The notes beneath the pieces are model-generated. The model was given only the letters and a program-made list of their open reading frames with translations, was not told where the DNA came from and did not search any database. DNA of 49,686 bases from an uncultured Lachnospiraceae bacterium (GTDB lineage Bacteria > Bacillota > Clostridia > Lachnospirales > Lachnospiraceae), in the NCBI GenBank assembly GCA_902783375.1, contig CACZQN010000004.1:1-49686 (forward strand), in the 5' to 3' direction. Positions 9,966 to 17,969 of this stretch are shown piece by piece. The position numbers were made by a program, and so were the translations under genes. Within the stretch, counting starts at the first letter, position 1. Each line of letters opens with the position of its first letter.

Positions 9966-10214
9966 ATGGAAGAGATCATTCGCGAGTATGATGCAAAACT
10001 TGATTCTAAAAAGAGACTGACATTACGAGATGCAGCATATGATTACTATCATGTATCTGTGCTGCCTGACCAGAGAATTCTGCTGGAGCCAAGAATCCTG
10101 ACAGTACCATTTGAAGTTTCCGGAAAGACATTGGAGATGATGGACAGATCTATTGATCATATGAAGCAGGGAATTGTATCACAATCACTGGATCTTAGCG
10201 AATTTGAGGAGTGA
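9966..10214 (+). CDS. Probable antitoxin (AbrB/SpoVT-like), type II toxin-antitoxin system
   Basis: A small acidic protein of 82 residues. The N-terminal part, with EYDAKLDSKKRLTLR and later RILLEPR, resembles the swapped-hairpin AbrB/MazE-type DNA-binding fold; the acidic C-terminus ending SLDLSEFEE could wrap the toxin. An ATG at 9954 is possible, but GGAGG at 9956-9960 lies within those first codons and serves the ATG at 9966, 5 bases away. It precedes the toxin gene, with four-base overlap if that gene starts at GTG 10211. Assignment rests on gene size, order, palindromic operator and the downstream RelE-like toxin. Confidence 0.7.
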   Translation: MEEIIREYDAKLDSKKRLTLRDAAYDYYHVSVLPDQRILLEPRILTVPFEVSGKTLEMMDRSIDHMKQGIVSQSLDLSEFEE

Positions 10215-10216
10215 CA

Positions 10217-10594
10217 ATGTATCAGATACATCTTGGAATACCAGAGATGGAAGAATTGTGGAACAGACTTTGCGCGAAGCATAAGGATGGATCTGCAAAT
10301 AAAGACGAGGAAAAACTCCGGAGCAAAATGGGAAAGGCAATGCGACATCTGGCAGAGAACCCGCGTTATCCCGGTTTGCATTCTCATGAAATAACAGCAC
10401 TTACTGCGCGTTATGGACAGAGAGTGTGGGAGTCTTATCTTGAGAATGATACACCAAAAGCCGGACGTATTTTCTGGTGTTATGGCCCGAACCAAGGAGA
10501 TATCACGATTATAGGTCTGGAACCACACCCAGATGATAAATCGAATGCCTATCGAAAAGTAACGTTGTCTTCTACGGGAAAAGAGATTCTATGA
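10217..10594 (+). CDS. RelE/ParE-like toxin of a type II toxin-antitoxin system
   Basis: A 125-residue protein with the layout of RelE-superfamily ribonucleases or related toxins: two N-terminal helices (residues ~7-50), LAENPRYPGLHSHEI (~45-60), then a beta sheet with VWESYLEN, GRIFWCYGP and ITIIGLEPHPDD. The ATG at 10217 has GAGGAG 5 bases upstream; GTG at 10211 would overlap the antitoxin stop and is also possible. Its stop overlaps the start of trmD (ATGA at 10591-10594). The cellular target cannot be read from the sequence. Confidence 0.72.
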   Translation: MYQIHLGIPEMEELWNRLCAKHKDGSANKDEEKLRSKMGKAMRHLAENPRYPGLHSHEITALTARYGQRVWESYLENDTPKAGRIFWCYGPNQGDITIIGLEPHPDDKSNAYRKVTLSSTGKEIL

Positions 10595-11310
10595 AGTTCT
10601 CAGTTTTAACGATGTTTCCGGATCACTTTCATGATTTCAGAACTTTCCCGATCCCGGCGAGAGCAGAGAAAAGTGGAAATGCTGAGATTCAGATCGTGGA
10701 TATCCGGGAGTTTGCAGGTGGAAGTTTCCGTCATATCGATGATTCGCCATACGGCGGTGGGGCAGGAATGATTATGCGTGTAGAGCCTGTGGTGAAGGCG
10801 CTGCGATCAGTGACAGATCATGCAAGTGGGAAAGATGCGAAGAAACCGCATATCATCCTTTTTGCACCGACAGGGAAGCAGTATACCCAGGCAGATGCCA
10901 GAAGACTGGCAGAAGAAGAACACCTGATTCTCCTGTGCGGGCACTATGAAGGAATGGATGCCAGAGTCTATGACTATGCAGATGAAGTGATCTCTCTTGG
11001 GGATTATATTCTGTCCGGCGGGGAACTGGCATCGATGATTCTGATGGATTCGATCATTCGTCTTCTGCCGGGGAATCTGAGGAAAGAAAGCACAGAGGAT
11101 GAGTCCTTTGAACATGGCCTGCTGGAATATCTTCAGTATACCAGGCCTGCGGAGTTTGAAGGAAAGAGAGTGCCGGATGTGCTGCTCTCGGGGAACCATG
11201 AAGAGATCAGAAAATGGCGGGAAGAGCAGTCATTGATGTTGACAAGAGAGACGAGACCGGATCTCTATGAAGCATACATGAAGAGAAAAGAGAAAGGTGC
11301 GGACAAATAA
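10591..11310 (+). CDS. trmD: tRNA (guanine-37-N1)-methyltransferase, TrmD family (divergent)
   Basis: A 239-residue SPOUT-fold methyltransferase that uses S-adenosylmethionine to form m1G37 in tRNAs, which prevents frameshifting. Visible motifs are DDSPYGGGAGM (about residues 49-60), LLCGHYEGMDAR, the knot loop SLGDYILSGGELA (about 133-145) and a C-terminal RPEYTRP-like segment. The N-terminal part departs from usual clostridial TrmD (FPIPARAEKSG instead of a STSIIGRA-type motif). It is not beside rimM, rpsP or rplS, its normal neighbours, but overlaps the toxin gene by four bases and seems to depend on the toxin-antitoxin promoter. It may be a second copy; a canonical trmD elsewhere in the genome would show this. 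Confidence 0.88.
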   Translation: MKFSVLTMFPDHFHDFRTFPIPARAEKSGNAEIQIVDIREFAGGSFRHIDDSPYGGGAGMIMRVEPVVKALRSVTDHASGKDAKKPHIILFAPTGKQYTQADARRLAEEEHLILLCGHYEGMDARVYDYADEVISLGDYILSGGELASMILMDSIIRLLPGNLRKESTEDESFEHGLLEYLQYTRPAEFEGKRVPDVLLSGNHEEIRKWREEQSLMLTRETRPDLYEAYMKRKEKGADK

Positions 11311-11326
11311 CTTGTCTGCACCTTTT
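11296..11326. terminator. Bidirectional terminator after trmD
   Basis: An 11-bp stem with one G-U pair (11296-11306 with 11312-11322) and a 5-nt loop is followed by TTTT. It overlaps the trmD stop codon and also ends the convergent DUF212 gene. Confidence 0.8.
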
Positions 11327-11331
11327 GTGAT

Positions 11332-11805
11332 TTACCGAAGAAAGAACCGCAGCAGTGCGACGAGGATTCCGACGCAGAATCCGCCGAAGACCTGGACCGG
11401 TGTGTGGCCGACGAATTCCTTCAGTTTCTGCTCCGGTGTGAGGGAACCATCATCGAGCTTGTTGAACATCTCAAGGGTGTCCATCATCTCGTTGATGATC
11501 TTGGCCTGCTTGCCGGTTTCGAGCCGGACGCCGTGTGCATCGTGCATCACGACAGCCGCAAGCAGGAACATAACAGCAAAGACAGGGGAGTCAAAGCCGC
11601 ATTTGAGGCCTGTTGTCAGGGCTGCAGCGGTCATGGTCGCAGAGTGTGCGGACGGCATGCCACCGTCTCCGATGAGCCGTCTGAAATCAATGCCGTGATT
11701 GATGATCGCATGAATGATCGTCTTTGTTACCTGGGCGACACACCAGGCGATCACAGCGGTGATCAGCACTTCGTTGTGAAAAAAAGTATAAAAAGCATCA
11801 GCCAT
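11332..11805 (-). CDS. Divergent PAP2-family membrane protein (DUF212)
   Basis: A 157-residue integral membrane protein of the DUF212 / divergent PAP2 (phosphatidic acid phosphatase-like) family. Motifs include GDGGMPSAHSA (about residues 47-57), VMHDAHGVR (about 87-95) and a C-terminal GHTPVQVFGG segment, which are the hallmark residues of the family. At least four hydrophobic stretches are present. ATG at 11805 has AAGGAAG 8 bases upstream; a GTG at 11814 would overlap the previous stop. It forms an operon with the YczE-like gene. The substrate is unknown, and the catalytic Arg of true PAP2 enzymes is not clearly present. Confidence 0.85.
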   Translation of the reverse strand: MADAFYTFFHNEVLITAVIAWCVAQVTKTIIHAIINHGIDFRRLIGDGGMPSAHSATMTAAALTTGLKCGFDSPVFAVMFLLAAVVMHDAHGVRLETGKQAKIINEMMDTLEMFNKLDDGSLTPEQKLKEFVGHTPVQVFGGFCVGILVALLRFFLR

Positions 11806-11810
11806 CCTGA

Positions 11811-12449
11811 TCACTTCCTTCCAAGAATGGGCTTTGAAACATGCAGGTCAAAGAAATGAATCACCGGTCCGAGACAGAATGCACTGATGATCGTACCGAG
11901 ACCAACCAGGCCGCCAGCCAGGAAACAGACCAGCGCACAGCCGGCATCTGTGATCATTCTCGCCCAGAAGTAGGGAAGCTTTCTGATCTTCTCGTTCATG
12001 ATGATCGAAAGTGCATCATAGGGTGCGACGCCCATATCCGCCTGCTGGTACATCGAAAGACCGAGACTGCAGAAGAGCACGCCGATCACCACCATGATCA
12101 GCTGCAGGATGAGAAGAGACGGTGTCGACATGAAGGAACCAAGCACCTGGATCCAGAAAGCCACGATGTATCCGAGACCGAACGCATTCACGATGGTACC
12201 GAAGCCGATCAGCCGTCTGCCCCAGATGATCTGGATCACGAAGAAACCGATGTTTACCAGAACCTGCAGGAGAGGATAGTACATCCCAAAGAAATCCGCA
12301 AGTGCCATGTTCATGCCGTCAAATGGGTCATTCCCGAGCCCTGCCAGCTTAAATACGGCAACACCGAAGCCTAACAGGATATTCCCAAGCAGGACGAAGA
12401 GAATTCGTTCTTTTCCTGCCTTGATAAAGTCAGTGATCAATTGTGGCAT
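11811..12449 (-). CDS. YczE/YyaS/YitT-like membrane protein
   Basis: A 212-residue protein with about five transmembrane segments and two related halves. The repeated Gly-rich motifs GLGNDPFDGM (residues ~37-46) and MGVAPYDALS (~138-147) are typical of the YczE/YitT family, which may be transporters of unknown substrate. It is the first gene of a two-gene minus-strand operon and starts at ATG 12449 behind an AGAAGG site. In the 5' leader (about 12484-12531) there is a GTCCGGG/CCCGGAC hairpin. Confidence 0.82.
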   Translation of the reverse strand: MPQLITDFIKAGKERILFVLLGNILLGFGVAVFKLAGLGNDPFDGMNMALADFFGMYYPLLQVLVNIGFFVIQIIWGRRLIGFGTIVNAFGLGYIVAFWIQVLGSFMSTPSLLILQLIMVVIGVLFCSLGLSMYQQADMGVAPYDALSIIMNEKIRKLPYFWARMITDAGCALVCFLAGGLVGLGTIISAFCLGPVIHFFDLHVSKPILGRK

Positions 12450-12483
12450 AGATTTTGCCTTCTTTCTGCTCTGAGATCATTTG

Positions 12484-12532
12484 CCGTCCGGGGATGATGG
12501 TGCCCTTGACCGGTTCCCGGACAGCACGTGTA
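12484..12532 (-). other. Hairpin in the YczE-like gene leader
   Basis: In the 259-base divergent spacer upstream of the YczE-like gene, GTCCGGG (near 12486) and CCCGGAC (near 12526) pair around a ~30-nt loop. On the minus strand this falls in the probable 5' leader. I could not match it to a riboswitch class. Confidence 0.35.
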
Positions 12533-12601
12533 TTGTAGCATATCTTCCTGCAGTTTTCCATATCAGATTCGGGGAAATTATGGATTCCATGTTCTGACAT
12601 C

Positions 12602-12630
12602 TTGCATCCTGATCCTTCTTGATTTATACT
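12602..12630 (+). promoter_or_regulatory. glgA promoter
   Basis: TTGCAT (12602-12607), 17 bases and TATACT (12625-12630) lie about 78 bases before the glgA start codon. Confidence 0.6.
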
Positions 12631-12708
12631 ATATATGACAGACTATAAGATTTTCGCAGGGACTGGAGAAGGGGACTGAGAGAGTTCCTGCAGAAGCGGA
12701 GAAGGACT

Positions 12709-14151
12709 ATGAAAAACATTTTATTTCTTGCATCAGAAGCTGTTCCATTTATCAAGACCGGCGGTCTTGCAGACGTCGCCGGGTCACTGCCGAAGGCATT
12801 CGACAAAGAGTATTTCGACTGCCGCGTGATGCTGCCGAAGTATCTGTGCATTCCGGAGGCAAAGAGAGCACAGCTTCAGTATGTGAACCATTTCTACATG
12901 GATTATCTCGGCCAGAGCCGTTATGTCGGTATCCTGACACAGGTCGTGGATGGGATTACCTATTACTTTATTGATAACGAGTATTACTTCGCAGGGGACA
13001 GACCGTACGGTGACTGGTACTGGGATCTGGAGAAGTTCTGCTTCTTCTGCTATGCCTCCCTTTCGGCGCTGCCGGTGATCGGCTTCCGCCCGGACCTCAT
13101 CCACTGCCATGACTGGCAGACCGGTATCGTTCCGGTCCTGCTGAAAGATCGTTTTGCAGGTGGCGAGTTCTTCCGCGGCATCAAGTCCGTCATGACCATC
13201 CACAACCTGAAGTTCCAGGGTGTCTGGAGTGTCCCGGTGATCAAGCGGTTCACACAGCTGTCGGATTATTATTTCACACCGGATAAGCTGGAGTGCAACA
13301 AGGACGGCAACCTGTTAAAGGGCGGCCTCGTCTATGCGGATGCGATCACAACCGTTTCCAATACCTATGCAGAAGAGATCAAGATCCCTTATTATGGCGA
13401 GGGACTGGATGGACTGATGCGTGCAAGAGAGCATGATCTGCGCGGTATCGTCAATGGTATCGACTATGATGAGTGGAATCCGCAGACCGATTCCTTCCTG
13501 CCGATGAACTACACCGTCAGAAGCTTCAAGACCAGAAAGGCAAAGATCAAGGCAGAGATGCAGGCAAGATGGGGCCTCGAGGTCAATCCGGATAAGTTCC
13601 TGATCGGTATCTGCTCCAGACTGACCGACCAGAAGGGTCTTGACCTGATTGAGTGCGTGATGAATGATATCTGCACGGATGATCTGCAGTTTGTGGTCCT
13701 CGGAACAGGCGATTACAAGTATGAGGAGCTGTTCCGCAACTATTCGAACTGGAGACGCGGTCAGGTTTCTGCACAGATTTATTATTCGAATGAAGTCAGC
13801 CATCAGCTCTATGCGGCCTGCGATGCTTACCTGATGCCGTCGCTCTTTGAGCCGTGTGGCCTTTCCCAGCTGATCGCGCTCCGCTATGGCACCGTGCCGA
13901 TCGTCCGTGAGACCGGCGGTCTGAAGGATACGGTACAGCCGTACAACGAGTATGAAGATACCGGTACGGGCTTCTCCTTCGCAAACTACAATGCGCACGA
14001 GATGCTGAATACCATCCGCTACGCGAAGTGGGTCTACTACAATGACCGCGATGCCTGGAACCGCATGGTCACCCGCGGCATGAAGGCAGACTTCTCCTGG
14101 GGCGCCTCCGCAAAGAAGTATCAGGAGATGTATGACTGGCTGCTGGGGTAA
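12709..14151 (+). CDS. glgA: Glycogen synthase (ADP-glucose type, GT5)
   Basis: A 480-residue GT5 glycosyltransferase that adds glucose from ADP-glucose to glycogen. The N-terminal motif PFIKTGGLADVAGSLPKA holds the K-x-G-G-L signature; CSRLTDQKGLDL (about residue 302) starts the second Rossmann domain; PSLFEPCGLSQL (about 380) contains the E-x7-E-like region that binds the donor; ETGGLKDTV follows. The length is normal for the family. Start ATG has GGAGAAGG upstream. It stands alone: glgB, glgC and glgP are not nearby. Confidence 0.95.
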   Translation: MKNILFLASEAVPFIKTGGLADVAGSLPKAFDKEYFDCRVMLPKYLCIPEAKRAQLQYVNHFYMDYLGQSRYVGILTQVVDGITYYFIDNEYYFAGDRPYGDWYWDLEKFCFFCYASLSALPVIGFRPDLIHCHDWQTGIVPVLLKDRFAGGEFFRGIKSVMTIHNLKFQGVWSVPVIKRFTQLSDYYFTPDKLECNKDGNLLKGGLVYADAITTVSNTYAEEIKIPYYGEGLDGLMRAREHDLRGIVNGIDYDEWNPQTDSFLPMNYTVRSFKTRKAKIKAEMQARWGLEVNPDKFLIGICSRLTDQKGLDLIECVMNDICTDDLQFVVLGTGDYKYEELFRNYSNWRRGQVSAQIYYSNEVSHQLYAACDAYLMPSLFEPCGLSQLIALRYGTVPIVRETGGLKDTVQPYNEYEDTGTGFSFANYNAHEMLNTIRYAKWVYYNDRDAWNRMVTRGMKADFSWGASAKKYQEMYDWLLG

Positions 14152-14256
14152 GACAGTGCAAGACTTTCAGCTATATGCATTACACGAATAATGGAAAGCT
14201 GGATGTGTCGTGTTATGATTATAATGTTTATAACAAAACGGTATCGGATAGATAGC

Positions 14257-14289
14257 GGGGGGCAGCCGGTGAGGCTGCCCCCCTGTTTT
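14257..14289 (+). terminator. Intrinsic terminator after glgA
   Basis: A perfect 11-bp stem (GGGGGGCAGCC at 14257-14267, GGCTGCCCCCC at 14273-14283) with a 5-nt loop is followed by TGTTTT. Confidence 0.9.
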
Positions 14290-14341
14290 ATCAGTCAGAA
14301 ACAGAGGGAAAATCTGCATCCTCAATCAGAGGAAGATGTAG

Positions 14342-14417
14342 TGTCAAAAAAGTTGACATAAGTATGTCGTCAGGCGGAACGCACATCTTGCGTCTGCCTG
14401 ACGGCATTTGGTATGAT
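14342..14417 (+). promoter_or_regulatory. Sulfatase upstream region: two inverted repeats and a promoter
   Basis: The 339-base gap between glgA and the sulfatase holds the glgA terminator and, in this part, two dyads. TGTCAA/TTGACA (14342-14347 and 14353-14358) is a perfect 6-bp repeat. CGTCAGGC/GCCTGACG (14368-14375 and 14396-14403) is a perfect 8-bp repeat with an inner ACGCA/TGCGT stem. A possible promoter, TTGCGT (14388-14393), 18 bases, TATGAT (14412-14417), has its -35 element inside the second dyad, so a repressor could act there. Confidence 0.5.
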
Positions 14418-14490
14418 GGAAGTAAGAACATATGATGTTGGCGCATCCACTGGATCGGTGTGCCTGAACACAATAGAAAGGATGAAGACG

Positions 14491-15993
14491 ATGCCGAAAC
14501 GTCCACATATTATTATCCTGAATCCGGATGAACTGCGTGCTTCTGCAGTCCATCATCTTGGCTGTGAGGCGGCGAGCACACCGAATCTCGATGCTTTTGC
14601 AGCGAATGAAGCAGTGTCCTTCAGTCAGGCCTACTGCCAGAATCCGGTCTGTGTGCCGAGCCGCTGCAGTTTCTTCACTGGGCTCTATCCGCATGTGATG
14701 GGACATCGGACCATGTATCATATGCTCCGCGGAAGAGAAGAGTCTCTCTTCTCTGAACTGAAGAAGGCTGGTTATTATGTCTGGATGAACGACCGGAATG
14801 ATTTCCTGGCAGGGCAGATCCCGGAACTGCAGGACATGCATGCAGATGAGATCTTCCGACAGGATATTTCCTATCGGCATCAGATGAAAAAGCCGGAGGA
14901 GATGACAGAGGCAGAGAAGAAGGTTCTGTCCATGATGGCAAGATATCCCTATGCACATTACCTTGGCGTCGTGGATCCGAATCCGATGGAACGGATGGAC
15001 CTTACTTCAACAGAAGCAGCCTGCAGACGGATTCTGACACCGGTTCCGGAGGATAAGCCGCTCTGCCTGTTTGTCGGCTGGGTGAATCCACATCCGACCT
15101 ATATGACGGATCAGGATCACTACAACCGGATTGATCCGGCAAAGATGGTGCCGAGAATCCGCGCGGAGGAGTGTAGCGGAAAATCCCTGATGCTTGACAA
15201 GCTGCGTGAATACGAAGGGCTGGACGAATTCCCGGATGAGCTGTGGGATGACATGGGCCGCGTCTACCTGGCGCAGACTGCCCTGATTGATGATATGTTC
15301 GGCATGGTCTGCGATGCACTGAAGGAAGCGGGCATGTATGATGATTCTGCGATCTTCGTGCTGTCTGACCATGGTGATTTTGCAGGTGACTACAACCTGC
15401 CGGAGAAGACCCAGAACACCTTCGAGGATTGTCTGGTCAGAGTGCCGCTTCTCATCAAGCCGCCGAAGGACTGCCCGGTGGATCCTGGCGTGACAGATTC
15501 CATTACGGAGCTGATTGACTTCTATGCAAGTGTCATGGATTATGCAGGCGTAAAGCCGCTGCATGATCAGTTCGGCAGGAGTCTCCGCCCGGTCGTCGAG
15601 AACCGAGAGACACCGAACCGGAAGTATGCCTTCTCCGAGGGTGGCAGAAGAGCCTCCGAAGAGCAGTGTGACGAGTTCCATCAGGCAGGACCGGATGGCC
15701 CTCCGAAGGCAAATCCATACTGGGCGAAGATGATGGCTGAGAAGGATGATGATGCCCATGAGAAGGGTACGATGATCTGCGACGGTCGGTTCAAGTACGT
15801 CCTTCGGCTCTCCGGAAAAGACGAGTTCTACGATCTGGTGAAGGATCCGGGAGAGCGCATCAACGAGATTGGCAATCCGGATTATCAGGAGAAGATCCTG
15901 GAGATGAAACTGGCAATGCTTTCCTGGTACCAGGAGACCTGCGATACCGTACCACGTGAATATGATCAGCGCAATTTTGTAAACAGGGAATGA
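14491..15993 (+). CDS. Sulfatase (cytosolic, Cys-type)
   Basis: A 500-residue arylsulfatase-family hydrolase without a signal peptide. The signature CVPSRCSFFTG places the catalytic Cys, which must be converted to formylglycine, at residue 54. FVLSDHGDFAGDY (about residue 287) supplies further metal ligands. In anaerobes the Cys is modified by a radical SAM maturase (anSME). The frame is open upstream to 14413, but the ATG at 14491 has an AAGGA site 8 bases upstream and begins directly before the first beta strand (PHIIILNPDE). The substrate, possibly a host glycan or a choline-type ester, cannot be told from the sequence. A terminator follows. Confidence 0.9.
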   Translation: MPKRPHIIILNPDELRASAVHHLGCEAASTPNLDAFAANEAVSFSQAYCQNPVCVPSRCSFFTGLYPHVMGHRTMYHMLRGREESLFSELKKAGYYVWMNDRNDFLAGQIPELQDMHADEIFRQDISYRHQMKKPEEMTEAEKKVLSMMARYPYAHYLGVVDPNPMERMDLTSTEAACRRILTPVPEDKPLCLFVGWVNPHPTYMTDQDHYNRIDPAKMVPRIRAEECSGKSLMLDKLREYEGLDEFPDELWDDMGRVYLAQTALIDDMFGMVCDALKEAGMYDDSAIFVLSDHGDFAGDYNLPEKTQNTFEDCLVRVPLLIKPPKDCPVDPGVTDSITELIDFYASVMDYAGVKPLHDQFGRSLRPVVENRETPNRKYAFSEGGRRASEEQCDEFHQAGPDGPPKANPYWAKMMAEKDDDAHEKGTMICDGRFKYVLRLSGKDEFYDLVKDPGERINEIGNPDYQEKILEMKLAMLSWYQETCDTVPREYDQRNFVNRE

Positions 15994-16010
15994 AACGGTT
16001 CTTTACAAGA

Positions 16011-16056
16011 CCCCGGATCTGGTTTATACTTTCTAACTGGATTCGGGGCCTTTTTT
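16011..16056 (+). terminator. Intrinsic terminator after the sulfatase gene
   Basis: CCCCGGATC (16011-16019) and GATTCGGGG (16040-16048) form a 9-bp stem with one G-U pair, followed by CC and six T. Confidence 0.8.
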
Positions 16057-16134
16057 GCCTGAAAGATTCAGACGGAATCATGTTACGGACAGAGGGATCA
16101 TGAACATATTTTACCGGGTGGAGGAAAGAACAGG

Positions 16135-16602
16135 ATGATTCGCAGAGCAGAGAGCAAAGATACTGAGAAAATCATGGACCTTCTGGTGCAGGTCTGTGAG
16201 GTGCATCACAACGGCAGACCGGACCTGTTCCGGCCGCATGGAGGGACCAAGTATGTGCCGGAGCAGCTCATGGAGATGTATGCCGATGATGAGCGGCCGA
16301 TCTTTGTGCTGGAGGAGGATGGCGCGGTGAAGGGCTATGCCTTCTGCATCCTAGAGGTGATCGAGGGAGACACGGCCAGAACCGATATGCGGACACTGTA
16401 TATCGATGATATCTGCGTCGACGAGGCGGCAAGAGGGCAGCATGTCGGGGAGCGCCTGTATCAACATGTGCTGAATTACGCCAGGGAGATCGGCTGCTAT
16501 AACGTGACCTTAAATGTCTGGAGCTGCAATCCGGGTGCCATGAAGTTTTATGAAAAGATGGGGCTCGTACCCTATAAAGTCGGGATGGAACAGATTCTGT
16601 AA
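16135..16602 (+). CDS. GNAT-family N-acetyltransferase
   Basis: A 155-residue single-domain acetyltransferase that would use acetyl-CoA. The acetyl-CoA loop motif appears as VDEAARGQHVGERLY (R-G-x-x-V-G, about residues 103-117), followed by LNVWSCNPGAMKFYEKMGLVPY, the usual final strand and helix. GGAGGAAAG lies 8 bases before the ATG. Related proteins act on small molecules or protein N-termini; the substrate is unknown. It may share a transcript with the secreted flavodoxin fusion 51 bases downstream. Confidence 0.9.
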   Translation: MIRRAESKDTEKIMDLLVQVCEVHHNGRPDLFRPHGGTKYVPEQLMEMYADDERPIFVLEEDGAVKGYAFCILEVIEGDTARTDMRTLYIDDICVDEAARGQHVGERLYQHVLNYAREIGCYNVTLNVWSCNPGAMKFYEKMGLVPYKVGMEQIL

Positions 16603-16653
16603 GATAAGCCCGACAGACAGCCTTCAGATGATCAGGAGAAAGGAAGAAGGATC

Positions 16654-17871
16654 ATGCGTGTACGGATGAAGTATGTATTTCTGATGCTGCTGTTCGTGGC
16701 CCAGATGGTCATCCCGCTGCAGCAGGTGCAGCCGGTTCAGGCGGCAACACTTTCCAAGAGAAATGGTGCGTGGCTCTACTACGATGATGCCGGCAGACAG
16801 ACGGATTATACCGGACTTGTCAAGTACAACCGCCGCTGGTACTACGTCGAGAACGGCAAAGTGAACTTTCAGGCGACGACCCTCTGCAAGTACGGGAAGA
16901 AGTGGTACTATGTCGAGAACGGAAAGGTGAATTTCAGGTACAATGGTACCGTGGAATACAAAGGAAAAGAGTACACGGTCAAAAATGGCGTGAAGGTCGG
17001 CAGAGGAAGAGCGATCCAGGAGAAATCAGGCAGTAAAACACTGGTGGTCTATTTCTCTGTAACGGGCAATACGAAGCCGCTTGCGGAGAATGTGGCGAAA
17101 TTGCTTGATGCGGATCTCTATGAGCTGGTTCCGGAAGATCCGTATACCGATGCAGATATTGCCTATTATACGAACTCACGGGCTGACAAGGAGAATGAAG
17201 ATCCTGATGCAAGGCCGGCCATCGCGGGCACACTGCCGGATGTTTCCGGCTATGATACGGTTGTGCTTGCTCACCCGATCTGGTATGGGCAGGCACCGAA
17301 GATCCTCTATACATTTTTAGATCAGGTTGATCTCTCCGGCAAGACGGTGACGACCTTCTGTACGTCCGCCAGCAGCCCGCTTGGGACAAGCGCGGCGAAT
17401 TTGCAGAAGCTGGAGCCGGATGCAGTGTGGCTTGCGAGCCGCAGGTTCCCTGCAGGTGCCGGCGAAGAGAACCTGAAGGCCTGGCTCACAGAGATCGGTC
17501 TATACGGAAAGAAGGACACTCAGATGACGATGACAATTGACGGAAAAGAAGTGCAGGTTGCCTGGGAGAAGAATGATGCAGTGCAGGCACTCATGGACAC
17601 GGTGGCTAAGAATCCGATCACGGTCAAGGCGACCAGGTACGGTGGCTTTGAGCAGGTCGGAAGCCTCGGAACGAGTATCACCAGGGCAGACGCACAGACA
17701 ACAACAGCGCCGGGGGATATCGTCCTGTACCAGGGGAATCAGATAGTGGTTTTCTTCGGCAGCAATTCCTGGAGCTATACAAGACTCGGAAAACTGACTG
17801 GATATCAGAAGGACGAGATCAAAAACATGCTTGATAAAAATGCTGTTACCATCGAACTGCGCATGAAATGA
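16654..17871 (+). CDS. Secreted fusion: wall-binding-like repeats + flavodoxin + cyclophilin-like domain
   Basis: A 405-residue protein. Residues 1-30 are a Sec signal peptide ending near VQAA. Residues ~32-115 carry two near-identical repeats (YNRRWYYVENGKVNF, YGKKWYYVENGKVNF), which resemble cell-wall or choline-binding-like WYY repeats. Residues ~128-285 are a flavodoxin-like domain: TLVVYFSVTGNTKPLA is the FMN phosphate loop, HPIWYGQAPK is the second FMN loop and FCTSASSPLG the third. Residues ~288-405 resemble the bacterial cyclophilin-like fold (MTMTIDGKEVQVAWEKNDAVQALMD ... GDIVLYQGNQIVVFFG). Flavodoxins are normally cytosolic, so an exported one on a repeat anchor is unusual. A terminator follows. 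Confidence 0.82.
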   Translation: MRVRMKYVFLMLLFVAQMVIPLQQVQPVQAATLSKRNGAWLYYDDAGRQTDYTGLVKYNRRWYYVENGKVNFQATTLCKYGKKWYYVENGKVNFRYNGTVEYKGKEYTVKNGVKVGRGRAIQEKSGSKTLVVYFSVTGNTKPLAENVAKLLDADLYELVPEDPYTDADIAYYTNSRADKENEDPDARPAIAGTLPDVSGYDTVVLAHPIWYGQAPKILYTFLDQVDLSGKTVTTFCTSASSPLGTSAANLQKLEPDAVWLASRRFPAGAGEENLKAWLTEIGLYGKKDTQMTMTIDGKEVQVAWEKNDAVQALMDTVAKNPITVKATRYGGFEQVGSLGTSITRADAQTTTAPGDIVLYQGNQIVVFFGSNSWSYTRLGKLTGYQKDEIKNMLDKNAVTIELRMK

Positions 17872-17904
17872 TGGAAAAAACTGTCTTACCGATGTATTTT
17901 CAAT

Positions 17905-17943
17905 ATTCAGGACCGATCATCGTATCGGCCCTGAATTTTTTTT
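17905..17943 (+). terminator. Intrinsic terminator after the flavodoxin fusion gene
   Basis: ATTCAGG-A-CCGAT pairs with ATCGG-C-CCTGAAT (17905-17936) around a 6-nt loop and is followed by a run of T to 17943. Confidence 0.88.
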
Positions 17944-17969
17944 GCTCACATCCTTTATTGATCGATAAG

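Noticed and set aside
12484-12532. Riboswitch upstream of the YczE-like gene
   Set aside because: There is only one simple hairpin; it does not match the conserved core of any riboswitch class I can recall.
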